In this document: piece after piece, positions 47,479 to 62,334 of the stretch
Layout of the letters: every line of letters begins with the position of its first letter
How positions within the stretch are numbered: the first letter of the stretch is position 1
Assembly: GCA_022829145.1 (NCBI GenBank)
Contig: CM040763.1
Span: 13,749,141 to 13,813,140 of the forward strand
Reading direction: 5' to 3'
DNA: 64,000 nucleotides
Source of the DNA: Albula goreensis
Taxonomy: Eukaryota; Chordata; Actinopteri; Albuliformes; Albulidae
The notes under the pieces: model-generated
What the model saw: only the letters and a program-made list of their open reading frames with translations
What the model was told of the DNA's origin: nothing
Databases searched by the model: none
Position numbers and translations under genes: made by a program

Positions 47479-50400
47479 TCCTTTGCTTGACATGCCCTCC
47501 AAATGAGATATCAACAATAGAAAATGAACCATACACTGTAAATAGTTCCGCTGATTCATCAGAAATCAGACTGAAACCTGACATAGTTTCAGTGCGACTT
47601 AGAGAAGGGCGCTCTTAATGAGACTGTGATGACCTTTTCAAAAGTCATTTACACAGTCATTATTATGACACCCCCCTCCCCACCCCCATAACATAAAACA
47701 AAACTATCACCAAACAGGTCTTGTTGGCCATGTAGATTTGAAGGAAGAAGGTTTCAAAACTGGGGTGCTTTTCCACTCCAAATGCAAACATAGGGCCGGA
47801 TACATTTACAGCTGACCTATCGGACAGAAATGTTACTGCTCCAAAGTTCAAAGAAACTGTTGAAGGGATAGACGTCCAGTTTGGCAGCCTGAATGCTGAA
47901 TGAACTGGGGGAAGTAAGCAGTCAATAATCTGCTCTTTTCACCAATCAATCTGATGTCCTGCTTTGTCAGAAAGCTGGCACAAACCTAGAATAGCATTCA
48001 CTGTGGAGACAGCTGTCTCTCCATTTGGTACAGTCACAACTCTTACTTTTTCATTCAATCAATTAAAATACTACCACTGTGGTTCCTGGGTGCTTTTTAT
48101 ATCTGTTTAATGACTATATCTAGCTAATATTGAGATAAACCCATTTCCAAACTCTGGTGTTTCATTAAGTGTAACACCTGTATAATCATGGAAAATGTCA
48201 ATCTCTTTAATGCAAAAATGATAACTTTCATCGATGTAATTCAATGTAGCCAACTGTGTATAATGTAAGACTCAAATGACAGACAGAAATAAGTGGCATT
48301 TTGGGTTTAATCATCTTCAGCTGTCAAACATTATAGAGCACTGAAAATGATGTTTGTAAAGTGTGATATTATCATAGGATTTCGCAATGTGAGGACTCAT
48401 TGACCCATACACTGTAATTCAGAGCAAATGTTGAGATGTATTTATCTGTATGGAAACTGGGGCTGGCACAGCTGGGATTGTTTATCGGGATTCATGGTGT
48501 TGCCCACGGCATGAGGTAATTAACCTACATTAGTGCCAGAGATGGCCCAGCTCAACTCTCACAGAGTGACTCATCTCAGAAAGGTGGGAGGAGATGACCA
48601 TGGAAAGGACTGCTGAAGAGGGACCAGCGTGTCACTGTTCAGATCCTCCTAGTGACTGAAGTCTGCTGGCAGGACCACAGTGGTCCACTCCATACTCATG
48701 TAATACAGTGAACGGTCTATTTGAATCCACTTGATTCTGAATCTACTGGGGGGAAAAATCCCAAAGGTGCCATTTAAATCTGTTTCATATTGTGGATCTG
48801 ACACAGATTACGTAAACATCTACCTCTAATATTTACTTTTAAATCATTGTGGGGATTTAAAGTGTGGCTCTTCCTGCTGTTTAGTTTACATGGATTTCAC
48901 CAGGTATTTTCATAGTTGTTTCAAGAGATAAAAACAAATGACACTCCAAATTAATAAAAATATGAAGGAAAAGATTAGCTAATTTTTCTCACCACTCCCC
49001 TTTAGGGGCAGTGGCGATATTCACTGTCCCTGAGTCGTATACACACATTTCAATTAATACCACGGGCTGATGATCCGTTTAGGATTCTCTCCATAATCCT
49101 CATTATACAAGCTGTCTGCTCTCAAAGGCATGTTTCCATTTTAAATCCTACAAGTGTGCTGAAATAACAGCACTTCAAACACAATCAGGAGATCTGATCT
49201 AATTCTCCTGCATCCAACTAAACACACATTCAATTTGTCTGCAGTTAAACGTCTCTTGTGGACCATCGTTTTCAGCGAAGAACTAAAGATGAGCATTTTG
49301 CGCATGTTCCACTGCTGCAGTCTGGCCGGTCTGGCCTGTTTACCAACTGGTTGCTTAAGCAGACCCGTTTAACACAAATATATAAAGACTATGTTTAGCG
49401 ATCGCATTAACTTTCGACAGGGCTACTTCTCTCGCTGTGGGGTAAGTAGGTCGATGTTGACACTTTCAATAACATGGACCGGGGGGCCGAGGGTGGAAAC
49501 GTACAGGATTAATGTACTGGTGGAGCAGAAGTACATGTCTGACCCCACAGAGTGAGTGCTCCTCATTGGCACTCTGGAAAAATCCCTTTCTGTGAGCTAG
49601 ATGAACAAGGCCCGAATGCTTGCCTTTAAAATGTTTCCACAAATTTCTTTCGTACTTCCATTAGCATTTGCGTTCACATTTGTCATTGCCATACAGATCT
49701 GAAGTCTGTGCTGAAAGACAGACAGCTTGCGCTTGAAATTGCTGTGCATAGCAGTGATCTGAGCCCTGAAATGCTAAAGCCAGACACAGTATTAGTGTTG
49801 TGCTCCCATCTGGCATTGCATATTCCGGCCAACTATGTGATGCAGTTCATGAGCGATGACTAACAGATTGCCCTTTTAATGGTGGCATGCGAAGGGCTAC
49901 ATGCTAACTTGAATAAAACAGTACCAATAAAACGACTTTCAGAAGATACTAAGAAAAACACATACAGACAAATTCAAAATTATTATTCTGCTCTTAAAAA
50001 GCATAACTTAATTTACCTAAGAATCAATAAACCTTAAACTAAGAAACAGAAAATAAAACAGAAAAAATCTCAAGGAAAACTACAAAAAAAAAATCTGACT
50101 TCATATTACATTTGTATTCAGTCAAGGTATGAATTTGTTTAATGAATATATTTATGCATTTTAACAGATTTTGCAATGTGTCACATAACTTCAGTAAAAC
50201 AACCATCATTGGCCGCTTCTTTCCTCTCCGCTGTCCACAAGCTGAGCTGAATAGTTTACACTTTATATGCAGTTAGAGGACCAGAGGATTTACTCTTGCA
50301 TGATAAGACACAGACAGCTCAACTTAGCCCAACCTTCCTGCATGTGAAAGGTCAGCTTTCAGTACCTGACCCTGTGGTGAATCCCTCCACAGAAATCTAG

Positions 50401-51619
50401 TGTCTCAGCAAAATAGGTCAGTCATCCCTATGAGACATGAATTTTCTTGACATTACTCAGCTTAAAAACACACTGGTAAGCATTCCAATTTGACAGTCAA
50501 TCATATGACGAGGCGTTAAACATTCGTTAAACACTACTAGAAAGAGGCAAAGAAGTCAAACTTGTTTCACCACAACTGCCATCAGACATGTTTAAGTATA
50601 CTATTGTCTCGTGCTGGGACAAGTTTTTCTTCTTTTCCCTGTCCCTGCCTTGTAAAGTAATGCAAAGTTTCAAAAAAACTATTCTTTTAAATGAGGATTA
50701 CAACATTCACGCTGACCTTTCTGTAGCCTACGCACCAACAAATCTGGAGGTTTTTCCTTGTGAAGTCCTACATTGCTTAAAATGGAGTCAGCTTACCCCT
50801 TTCTTTCCTGGCATTTTTTAAACCTGATTTGTTCTGCATAGAAATTCAATACCTAGATCTGCCAAAAAAGATACACGGAAGTATATAATTAATTTCATTT
50901 GCAGATATGTGTTAAAAATTGTGGCTATGATTATTTTTGTAGCAGTGAGTAATTCACAGTCACTTGTGCATTAAAATACAAGGAAGTCTGTAAAAAAACT
51001 GTGAAAAAAAGTGAGAAAAACTGATCATGTGGAAAGTAGCACAGTGAAAATGACACATAGACTATATTCAATCATATAGTGGGAAACAATTTAAAACTGT
51101 TCATGTTCCACCTACTGTACTTTCCCTACGTCACAAGAATGTTGAATAAGCAAAAGTATCAGTAGTAATGGAAGGGAGGAAAGGTTACTTTAAAAATGAA
51201 AACCAGGAATATCCCTCCAAACAAGCACTGTTCTGAGGTCAGTTTCCATGCATCCTGTTTGATTCCTAAATGTACAGGACTAGATTTGCTGTTTTTGGCC
51301 CAGCTTTGTTCCCAGACCTATTAAGTCAAAGTGCTTTAGAGCCCTGTTCAAATACTGAGAAAATGGGCCGGAGCCAGAGGTCATCTGAACTCCAGAGGAA
51401 AGCTGGAACGCTTGGCTTGGATGTAGAACACTAACAATCCACTGTCTAAGATTAATGCGAGACAAACTTGATCATGAAGTCAGGAGTCTCACATTTTTAA
51501 AGATAGCGTGAGAAGACAGTAGATATAATGATATAACTGCCACAAAACGTATGGACGCTTTAGTTCAAATGGGGGGACCGGAATTGAACATAACAGACAA
51601 TAAGATAGAAGAGCAGTAA

Positions 51620-51765
51620 TCTAGTAGCATTGTGTCATAAGTTCACATCCTGTATGAGCTACTACTAGTGTACCCAGGGCCAGCTGCAGGCCCTCAGTAT
51701 CTCCATGCAGAACCCATCCAACTGTATACCTGGATATATGCTAACTAGGACAATGCCCTTTCCCT
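51620..51765 (+). repeat. Possible fish SINE relic
   Basis: Ordered words resemble a common fish SINE: TAGCATTGTGTCATAAGTTC, then GAGCTACTACTAGTGTACCC, then CTCAGTATCTCCATGCAG, then CCAACTGTATACCTGGATAT. Typical family members read GTACCCTTGGGCAAGG, CTTCAGTATATATCCAGC and TGTATAAATGGATA. The match is partial and the ends are unclear. Confidence 0.4.
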
Positions 51766-54061
51766 CAGTCTACATCAAATAATATTTCTTATTAACTTGT
51801 TTTCGTGAAATGATATCAGAAAAACATATTGTGACAGGTATTTTTAAGTGTAGTACTTAGAAAAAAATGACAGAAGAAAAGCGTTATTCCATGTTTCACA
51901 TGTACTTAGAAATAACTGATATAATAAACTTAGCAGAAACATTATAACAATACAATAATATGCTATCAGACTTCATCCAGCTTGTATGAAAGAAACAGGT
52001 CTCTCCCTTTTCATGGAGGTAAATTTAGAAATGTGAACACATGCACAAGCTTTAGTTCCAGCAATGTATATTTACACACAAAATAAATACCACCACATCT
52101 GCTGTTTCTTTTCACTTCTACAGTGATTTATAAATAATCCTTAAAATCCAATGACTGCGCATAAAACACGTGGAGTCTTTTGAGACCAATCTTGTACCAG
52201 GTGCTGTGTGCTCTGTAAACCGATGTAAAAAGGTAATATGAAATAAATAAAGCCATTAATGCTTTGAATGACAACACTCAACACTGAAAACACAGAGCCA
52301 TTGTTTCACCCACATGATGTGGAAAAGTGGGTGGACAGCTGAGTAATATGCTGTTAACAAGTTACACAGGTATTGTGTCAAAACACATTGCAAAGATTTC
52401 ATTAACCATGCTTCTGTGTTGACATACAAGCACACAGACACAGACACAAAGACGTTATTTATGATCAAAGTCTGCTGTGTGCTAGTTTTGTGCCAAAAGT
52501 TACAATCACACTACTAATAATAAAACTTAATAAATAAAAGTGGGATTTCCAATAATTATTACAATGGTGTACAGAATGATACAGAATTTTGAAAGATTTG
52601 TCTCTTTCTTATTTATCAATCACAGAGTATTCTACCTCCTCAGTCTTATGACTTGAGGCTGTTACACTCTTTCTTTCTGGCTAGTTGCTGAAGCGATTGA
52701 GAGTCCAGTGGGTTGGACTCTGGGGTGGTGTCCTTCATTCGGTGTGGGGAATTTGGCCATGCTGCAAGATGGTGTTCTTTGGCTGCAGGCTGACACTGAA
52801 GAAACTCATGGGTTGGTCTGTACCCCAGGGTTTCTCTTTGGTTTAGATTTCTCACCAAAATCACGTCAGGCTTACTCAAAATCTCCCATCATGAGTGACT
52901 CAGTGGAGAGAATTTGCCTTGTGACAAAGGGTAAGGCCTGGCTCTATCAAGGGCTTGGGAGTCTTGTTCCAATCAGCAACAGAGAGGCATAGAGCTCACA
53001 AAAGAGCAACCACAGCAACTACAAAAAACATCCTCCTGTTCGGGATGAGCAGGAAGTCCTTCCAATATACAAAGCTGTTGGCCACCTCTGATGTCACACA
53101 GGGCAATCTAGATTAGTGAGAAATAAAGGCTTCTTTCCCATTCCCTTATGCTAATAGCAGAGGATGAGATAGTGAGAGCTCTAACTTGATAGGGGGATGA
53201 GTAAAAGTGCACACTAAAAAATTACAATATGTGCCATTAAGCTGAAAAATCAAGTTAGAATGTGTTTATTTCTGTACCAGTGCCCATGTCTGACAGTACT
53301 GGGGAAGCAGTACTAACAACTTCAAATATATTAAAATACATAACATTTGTACCCAATTAATAACTATATAACAGGCAAAATAACTATACAAATGTTTTGC
53401 AACATCCATGTGGGCATTAAGAAGGGCTCCAAAATACTTTGGGTGTAATTTTGCCATACTCAGTAGACAGTAAAATATGTAATCTGCCAATTGCATACAA
53501 ATTCTACTATAATAGAAACTGGCTGCCAGTGCAGTCTAGAGCTCTTATATAACATGTTCTTACAACTCTGAAAAGCTAAAGGTGGAATAAACACTGGGAG
53601 AGACAACTGGATTATGCAACTCTTATCAGGCTCTCGTACCATTATCTCTGAAAACAACCACAACCTTGCAGAGAAAGTTTTAGCGAGCGGCCTGGCAGAC
53701 TGCATTAAAACACAGTGGTGTGAGAATTATTTTCCCGTGGTTTCAGAAGTGAAGGTGACCCCTGCCGAGGATTATTTGCAAAGCGCCCGAGCAAATAGTA
53801 AATTATCCACCTCTGACCAAGGCGTGGTCACACTCCTCAGTCCAGGTGCTTCTGCTTCCCCCATATACTAAAACTGTACCGGACAACTACAAATTAAAGC
53901 AATTGAAAACTGGAAAACATAATCCTTGGAAATTAAATACAGCCACTTGAAAAATCTCTTGATGTAAACACCATAATATGAATTAAATTCATATTAGAAA
54001 TGAGTAAATATTGTATTTATAACTACAGACCTGGAGAGATGTAGCTGCATGCAGAGGTTTT

Positions 54062-54243
<182 letters not shown>

Positions 54244-55853
54244 TACAGTCTGATAGAACTCACTATGTTAGCAGATCCTGTTGGCACTTCTGAATCACAC
54301 AATATCAGCCATCAAGAGTCTGACTCCTAATGCATTTGTGAACATTGGATTGCTAAGTGACAGTTATCCATATGTACATTTAATTTAAGAAGTAGTTAAT
54401 AGTTTCATTAATTACCTGCACATGACTACATTGCTTGTGACCAGTTAAAAATAACAGTTGTGACCAGCTAAAAATGATTAAGCTGAACTGTAAATAGACC
54501 TTTTATCATCAGGTATCACTTGATGGCATTTCATTAGACACTTCATTTTGTCTTGACACTTCAATATTTTTCCTATTAGTTATTGACAGAAAAACATGGC
54601 TCAATCTACAAGTCCTTATTATATTTCTGAATCAGCTTCATGGATGATAGTTAAAACTTTGTTAAATCTGAAATCTACAGCATTTCATACCTATATTTAC
54701 AATCAATTTTCAATATTTCGTAAATGGTTCCCTGTACTGTTTATCATAAATCAGCACATTGTAATCAAGCATTGCAGATGGATCATAAAACTTCAAACTA
54801 TAAATCTAATTCTGAGCATGGCCACTGACAGAGCAGTCTCTTATCTTCTGACATATTTTCTACACAATAGAATGGACATGAAAGAATATGACTAACAAGT
54901 ATTTCTCAACTGTTTGCCTACCATTACTATGAAAGTAAAAAAAGAAGATGTGACCCTTTTTCTCTTTATTGCCAAACTCTACCTCTGTGTAACCTTGCAG
55001 AGAGTTTGCCTTTTGTGTGCACAGTGTTTGGCATGTAAACACGCTCTCCTGCGCGGGTGGAGGGAGCACATGCACCCCTGTCAGCAGACAGGTGCCCCTT
55101 GCTACTGGTTCCTTCTCGACCAGGAGGAATGCGCACATTATCACATCATCGAGGGTATCGCTTTTCCACCCCGATCAGGGAGCGTAGCAAAGGCAGCACT
55201 TGGAAACAGGGGAACCAGATTTTCAGGTCTGACGGCCAGGTGACAGGCCGAGCAGCAAAGAAAGGGGAGGCTTATTACTGTATGCACCATGATGCTGCAA
55301 AATGCCTTTGCTGTAACAACTGTCACCTATCGATACCTGACAAGTGGCATTTTGCACCGTAACATCATAATGTGGCTGACTGGACAAGTATAATGGATAG
55401 TACCTCAGAGGCATCATGACATCGGAATGTATAATGAAAAAAGAAAGACGTGCTTTAAAAAATGGCTTCCAGGGAAACTAGGACTTCAGAAGGGCTAAGT
55501 GAATCCACGATGACAGTGAGCATACTCTACATATTATCGGTTTTATGAAAATGACCAAAAAATAAATACCATACCATGTCATTTCACTACTTGATGGAGT
55601 TTACTACAATAAACCGGTGATATACTATTCTCCAGAATAGTCTGGTAATTACTGGACAGATCCACACAAAAATAAACTACAGAAAATGATAGACAGTGCA
55701 CAAAATCATTCAATCAACAGCGGGGTATCCAACATGACCCTTATTTCCTGATGCATGAGTCATATTGTTTGACAATGCAACACATTTTGTTTTGACTAAC
55801 ATACACAAAACCCCCAGTCAAATGCAAACCTTTAACCTCATTTGTCACATCAC

Positions 55854-55878
55854 TTTCTCTCTCTCTCTCTCTCTCTCC
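55854..55878. repeat. (CT)n microsatellite
   Basis: About 12 CT units. Confidence 0.9.
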
Positions 55879-57393
55879 CTGTCACACCACAGTGTATGAA
55901 AGCAATCATAGTGAATATCCATAAATCTAGGAGAACAGAAGCATTAACTGATCTAGGACTGTAAAAGCAAAAAATATGTAATAATACACCCAAATATGGG
56001 AAGCTACTAATTAAATCAAATAATGGAAATATGACTTCCTAAACCATGCAGTTTGTTAAAAGGTAATGGAAAAAGTGTCAAAGTCGGGAACATATGACTA
56101 GATTTAATCACGTACACAGATCAGTATTTTTCTTTACTTCGACTAAATTAAATTCAAGTATTTCTTGAATTCAGTTAGAAGAGTTTCACTAAAATACACT
56201 TATTTTAAATAAATACTGTAATCATTCAGTTGCCTGTTTTTGAACATTTTTGAGTCAGTCAAGGTGCCACTGCATTAATAACAGACTTTTTATTTTACAA
56301 TATTTTTTGTTTCATGACGATTCACTCAGACTATTGTATTTTAATACAATAAACTATTCTTACAAATACTCATTGTAAGTCCTTTTTTAATTGAATTATT
56401 TGGTACATACAACATCCCCACACATATGAAACCTATATTATTCTAAATATAAAACACAGATTTCAAATCAGCAACGTCTGTTTATTTGTATGTAAATCAT
56501 TGAATATCTCAAATGAAAAAGTCTTTGGCCGCCCCGTCACAGTCCAGTTGCCCTCCCCATTGCCTGGTTCCTAGAAAAGCAATTCTATCACAAAAACCTG
56601 CAAAATATACAACCGAGAAAAAGCTGCATTAATAACCTGATCTAAACACTTTAAAGAAAGCCCCACACAACAGACCTTTTTAACACTAGAACCGCTGAAC
56701 TACCTGATTTGGCAAGCTGACAGTATTTGTGTTGGCACAGGGTGAGGCTCATCAAAAACCACTGGTCGATAGGTAGTAAACCTTGCATGTCTATTTATAG
56801 CTATCAACTTCCTGGAATTACCATGAACAGGAAAAAAAAAGTCCAGCAAAGCACAGCCAAGGCAGGGTGGCATTTCAGTTCAGCTGGGGAGTAAGTGACT
56901 GGCCATTGAAATTTCCAAGCAGACAAAGAAGACAGCAACGGCAGACAGTGTTATTTCGTCATAAACACAGAAGGTCAGATACACAGTGGGATATAAAATA
57001 CCAAGGGCACAAAATAATTACTTTTTCTAAGAGCAGTTATCCAATAACATCATTACAGACAATGATTTGTGCTGCAATAAAAAGTACAGAGACTTCTAGC
57101 GCCTTAATGCAACATTCCACACATATTTACCAATCACTCTGGGGTAGGTGCCCACCCCATACACTCACATGCATACACTCACCTATACCCATGCATACAT
57201 GAGAATAGGAACACACACACACAGACAAGCACACACATACATGAACACAACACACGGTAAAATGCCAGAATCTCATCCATCATCTAAGTGACGACTGAGG
57301 ATATCAGCAAAAGTACAGTAAAATAGAGTTGGGACAGGGATGGACAGTAAGTATAATCTTACACTGTAACTCTTATCGACTGCTATCTCTTGA

Positions 57394-57416
57394 ACACACA
57401 CACACACACACACACG
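57394..57416. repeat. (CA)n microsatellite
   Basis: About 11 CA units ending in CGCG. Confidence 0.9.
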
Positions 57417-57769
57417 CGATTCCTTTCAGATACCAACGCTAGATCACGCTGCTGTTAAAATTCCTTTAATGCTTTATGCACGTGAGTGAGTGCAAAGGGG
57501 AATTACAATGAGCTGGGCTGAGCTGTATCTTGACTCTGAGCTCACACCCATCTTCCGATCAGAGAGCTGTTATGTAACCACATCAGTGAGTTTTACAGCT
57601 CAAACATTTGTCCTACAGGAAATGTTTATTGCACATATAGATAATTATTAAGTGATTCACAAAGTTGCAATGTCTGAAGCTGTAAACCGCAAGAAATGGT
57701 CTTTCCATTGTGCAGGGGAGAAGGAGCTAAAGGCCTGCTGGCACTGATCCAGTCAGTTAGCACCGAGCC

Positions 57770-57965
57770 AACACATTCTGCCCGCTAACGCCGCTGCTGT
57801 TTAAGGTTTCCAGTCAGAGTTTGTTTAACATGCGGAGCGCAGAGGATGAAATATCTCCCCAGCTGCCTGGCCGGGACCCTCCTACAGCCGTTTAACCTCC
57901 TTCTGTATTGTCACGCTGCGACTGCGCATCGCAGCGGGATGTCAGCGAGTTCATGAGCACTCGTG
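57770..57965. other. CpG-richer pocket in NR3C2 intron 2
   Basis: CG dinucleotides cluster (GCCCGCTAACGCCGC, ATGCGGAGCGCAGAGG, CTGCGACTGCGCATCGCAGCGG) in otherwise AT-rich intron. CTGCGACTGCGCATCGCAG is nearly palindromic. A regulatory element is possible; no exon was found. Confidence 0.3.
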
Positions 57966-60900
57966 TAGGCCTGAACGTGGCATTAGACATGCCCCTCCAT
58001 GAGTAGAATGCTCAGAGACATTCCAGACTCTTTTATTGTCCAGGGCAAATACCTACCTGTGCTGTCGTTTCATGAATCAGCATGCTCCTCGGTGCACGAA
58101 ATGAAGAGCCTTGGTGACCGTTAGTGTCAATGTGTTAAAAACACATGAGCTTTCAGTCATAAACACGCCATACAGACAGCAGATAAATAAATGGAGTCAA
58201 AAGCCATGAAGACAAATTCTAATAAAAAAATACAACAACAGCAGGAAAAAAAAATCAATGCACTCCAAAGATTTTGATACAAAATATTTTTCCCTAACCA
58301 ACAACTGAGAAGAAAAAAACATACAATCCCACATGAATACCCCAGGTGCCGGGCAACAGAAGTCACCACACTGGAAAAGGAAAGTGACCATCTACCCACA
58401 CACTGTTTAAACAGATAACAAACTGCATCATATTTTTAGATCAAGAGGAACAAACTAAAAAGGAATCTGACTTCCTCGCAGATGATTCCTTAGCCATGAG
58501 CTCCCCTAGAACACACAAAATCCTGGGACCACCTTGTCCCAGGCTGACCTGCTGTTCCAACAAAAATCTCTTCATGCTAAGTGCCCTTATTTGCTAGTCT
58601 TAGTTGTCCATAATGTGTGGTACTGCCCCTTTTGAAAATGATGTGGGTGTCTATAGAAGTCTAGTCTTACGGCATTTGACATTTGTCAGGGGCTCATAGA
58701 ATTCTGGGGCACTTTAGAGATCTCCAGATCACCAATCTATTTTATAAATATTTCAGCACTTCCAAATTCAGACACTTAAAAGAACTGAATTAATGTTGTT
58801 TTTTCTTTTTAATTTGTTGTTTTGAATGAAGGGCAGCACAACAGGCATCATGGCCTATGTGTCTCAGAGAAATGTGGAATAAGGGAGTCAATTTGTACTC
58901 CATCACAACCATAAGCCCTAATGGATCTTTATTGCTCTCCGCTGTCACTGCACTGACTACATATTGCTTGTGCAGACAAGTTCTCAGTCAGTATTTTTTC
59001 GGGACTCCCATTGTTCCCTGAGCAGGCATAACAAGCATCTAAGGTTCATCATTAACTTTGACAGCTCTGGGATTAGTTGCATAGATTATTTGGTTATTAA
59101 GCAGATTAATGCATTCATCACTGTCCTCTTACACAGACTGACAGTTAAGAATGGCCTGTTTTTGGGCAACCCGTCTCCACTCCTCCCCTCTTTAAAAACA
59201 GATTTGCTGTCAATCGTTTCCTCTGAGTCAGAAGAATAGTTCCGATGATGTTACTGAGGGAGGTCCCAAAAATGACCCACTGTACTAAATCAGGCTTTGC
59301 ACTGTGCATTTCCCCTTTTAAAAGCAACTCCGTTCACCAATCTCACTGAAGAATACACGGAATTATTCATTACGCTACAGTCATTGTACATACATTACAG
59401 TAATCAAAACAATAAAATGCAAAAGGGGTCTGGGATACACAAATGAAAAAGGACGATATTTTGAAGAGTCGGTGACAGATAAGTAAAGTTCATAGTACTC
59501 TTCTCATTCAACTTTTTAGTTCCTTGTTGAGATTGGTCACTGTCGATTTCAACGTTTAACCTTTGTTCAACTTGTTTATACTGCATTTAACTGAAAACCA
59601 TCCAGTTTGGATAATATCACATAAACCTAATCTGATCATGTGTCTGAGAAATCCCTGAGGTCTGGTTCAATTCCACAGTAACCTGAGGAAGGTCTTTATG
59701 GATCTTTGTTTTTTCAATACAACTCTCTTGAGAGCATTTAAGAATATGCAGTTAAACATTTATTTTCCCCAACCTGAGGAGTAATAGGGACGCTTATCCT
59801 TACACTATAGGCCCATGCTCATTGCCCCAGAACATGCAGTATGAAGTGTCATCGCTGATTGGTAGGTGACATCACCCTGAGCCCAAGATCACAATGGCTG
59901 TAGATCACAAGGATTCCCAGATCTCAACGACTGCAGGCAGTGCAAAAGGTGGCCACACCAAATGTTTCCTTGTTACTGCCGATCATGGCTTCCAACCACA
60001 ACTGAATCTGAACACCACACAAATTCAGTCTTACTGTAAGGCCACCCTAATGATCAACCAATCAGACAGAGCCTTCCTAATGTGAACTGAACAAAACCGT
60101 GCTCTGAGATTTCTACTAAAGCGTGGTCTGACGATCACTGAGCAGGTACACAACTGGATCATAGGTCTGTGTTTCCACCTTTAACAGCAGAATAAATGAT
60201 CACCACATGCTCCCCATTTGATGGTTTCACCCAGACTCTCACTCAGCTCCACTGTAGGCCAGATCTTAATGCAGGATGAAAACAGTCATAGAAAATTTTG
60301 GCGCTAAGCCATAACCATAATTAAACTCTATTTTCTTAAAGGTCAAGCCACAGATTTTGGCTAAAAGCACAGTTATAGGACACCATATACAGCCTGTCCA
60401 AAAATGTCCTTGTCTGTGACCTTTCTGAATTTTTGTTTTGTACCAGGCTGGGGATTACTGAGCCAGCTGGTCATTGGATGAACAATGCAGCACCTGTCAG
60501 CAACGAGTCACGACATGTCCAAACGAAAAAAAAACCAAAAGAGAAAGAAAAGCTTAAAACGGACTATCCAGGCAATAACCAATAATAAAATAGCAATAAT
60601 TAGTATTACTATCATTTTCCAACTCATTTATCTCAATGAATGAATGTGCCATGAAAGATTATGAAGCCATATTTGGAAGCATGACGCATGCAGAGAATTA
60701 TAAATGGGACAAGTTTACAAAAGTGCAATTCATTTGGCAGAGAAGAGCGCTTTTCAGAGAGAATTATGTCTGGCCTGAGCATAGATACGGGTGAGGTGGG
60801 GGGGGGTGTTCTGCTCAGTGACACTTTTCCTTGTGATTCTTCAGTCCATAAAGACAATACAGACACATGTCAGTCAATGCTGTCTCATTGACAGGTTTCA

Positions 60901-62334
60901 GTAGATTACAAACGAAGCAGCTCGAAAAATACAAGTCCTGGAACATTTGATCTGAAACAGAGCTAAAACGTAAGTCGCTCCAGCAGGGGCATCGCACACT
61001 GTAAACAGCCAGCTGTGTTGTGTTATTTTTAAAGATGCTTCTCATTACCCTGGTTCTGGATCTCTTGGAATGTTATGTGACAGAAAAATTAATGTAATGC
61101 AGTTAAAGGCTATTAAATGACAGAGCTGTGGCACAACACTAATATGAAAAATATGCAGATGGAAACATTTTGGGTTTCACTTCACAGAAGTCTGGGGTAT
61201 GTCTCTGTAAGCTCCGTACCTTAAAATGTCATTTAACACAGCTCAAAACATATTTATGACATCCAGACATCATACATGTGTAATTGAACATCACAGAAAG
61301 GTCAAGTGTTTGGTTGGTTACAACTTTAAAGTCTGGCTTATGCTGTACAGTTCTGGCACTATATTATGCACCTTACTAAAAAACATTGGTGAGCATTCAA
61401 GAATGACCACAGCAGCCCAATAAAATGATGATGTAGTTTAAATGTAACTAATGTGTAGTTTAAATGTAATTCATGTGAAACAATTACGAAGAGTGCCGAG
61501 GCTACCAGCCCGTTTGAGACTGTGAATTCGGACAGAATTCTGTCTCTTTTTCATCGGTTAGCACAGCATGTTTCTTTTCCAGCCAAATACAAGGCCTTGT
61601 TCAGGGCAGGGGTCAGAATGGTATTTCCCAGCACTCTTCACACTCTCCCCCTGTAGCTCTCCCAACATGGTACATTCCTGCCTCATTCAGCTGCACTCAT
61701 TCACTACATACACACACATACATACGTACATGCACATATACCTGTGTAACTGTTCACCAAACCCACAGTTTGGCATCCACCTTGGTTTTGATGTCACAGT
61801 GGAGTGGAAAAATTAAATATGCCACTCTTGTTTATTTGATAAAACATGTAAACTAACAAAGAATGTCTCATGGGCTCTAGCATGCCTGTCGAAAGCATAA
61901 CAAGGAAAACAAACACTTGCCTATGGTCAATGCTTAAATAAAAACACATGATTTCTCAACACTAAAAAAATGGAATAAATGAATGAGTGTGAAATCAATG
62001 TGAAATTTGGTTCAGACCACATGTGCCTCTATAGGTGTTTTTATTTCAAAAGGAAAAAAAGAATCTTCAAGTTATTATATAACAAAGTCCACATAAAAAC
62101 AGATTGTTGTATGTTTAGATCATTGGACTTGGTTCATTTCAAAGATGCAGGAGTCCTCCATTCTGTACCGCTGTGTGTAAGCAATATTCACAGTTACAAG
62201 TATGGCTCTATTCTCTCTGGTGTGGTCAGAGCAGTGAGGAGCTGCTTACATGAACCTTGGAGGCAAAGATGCAAACGAGTGAAGCCTGCCAGCTGATTTA
62301 CACCAGCTAAACATAGCAAGTTCTTACAAAGAAA

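Noticed and set aside
49376..49450. TATAAAG box followed by a GGGGTAAGTA donor-like site on + in intron 2
   Set aside because: Could mimic a promoter and first exon, but no open continuation or acceptor was found; chance in AT-rich DNA.
52640..52995. Moderately long opposed open frames (77 and 94 codons)
   Set aside because: Translated strings match no family I recognise; could be an old repeat but cannot be supported.
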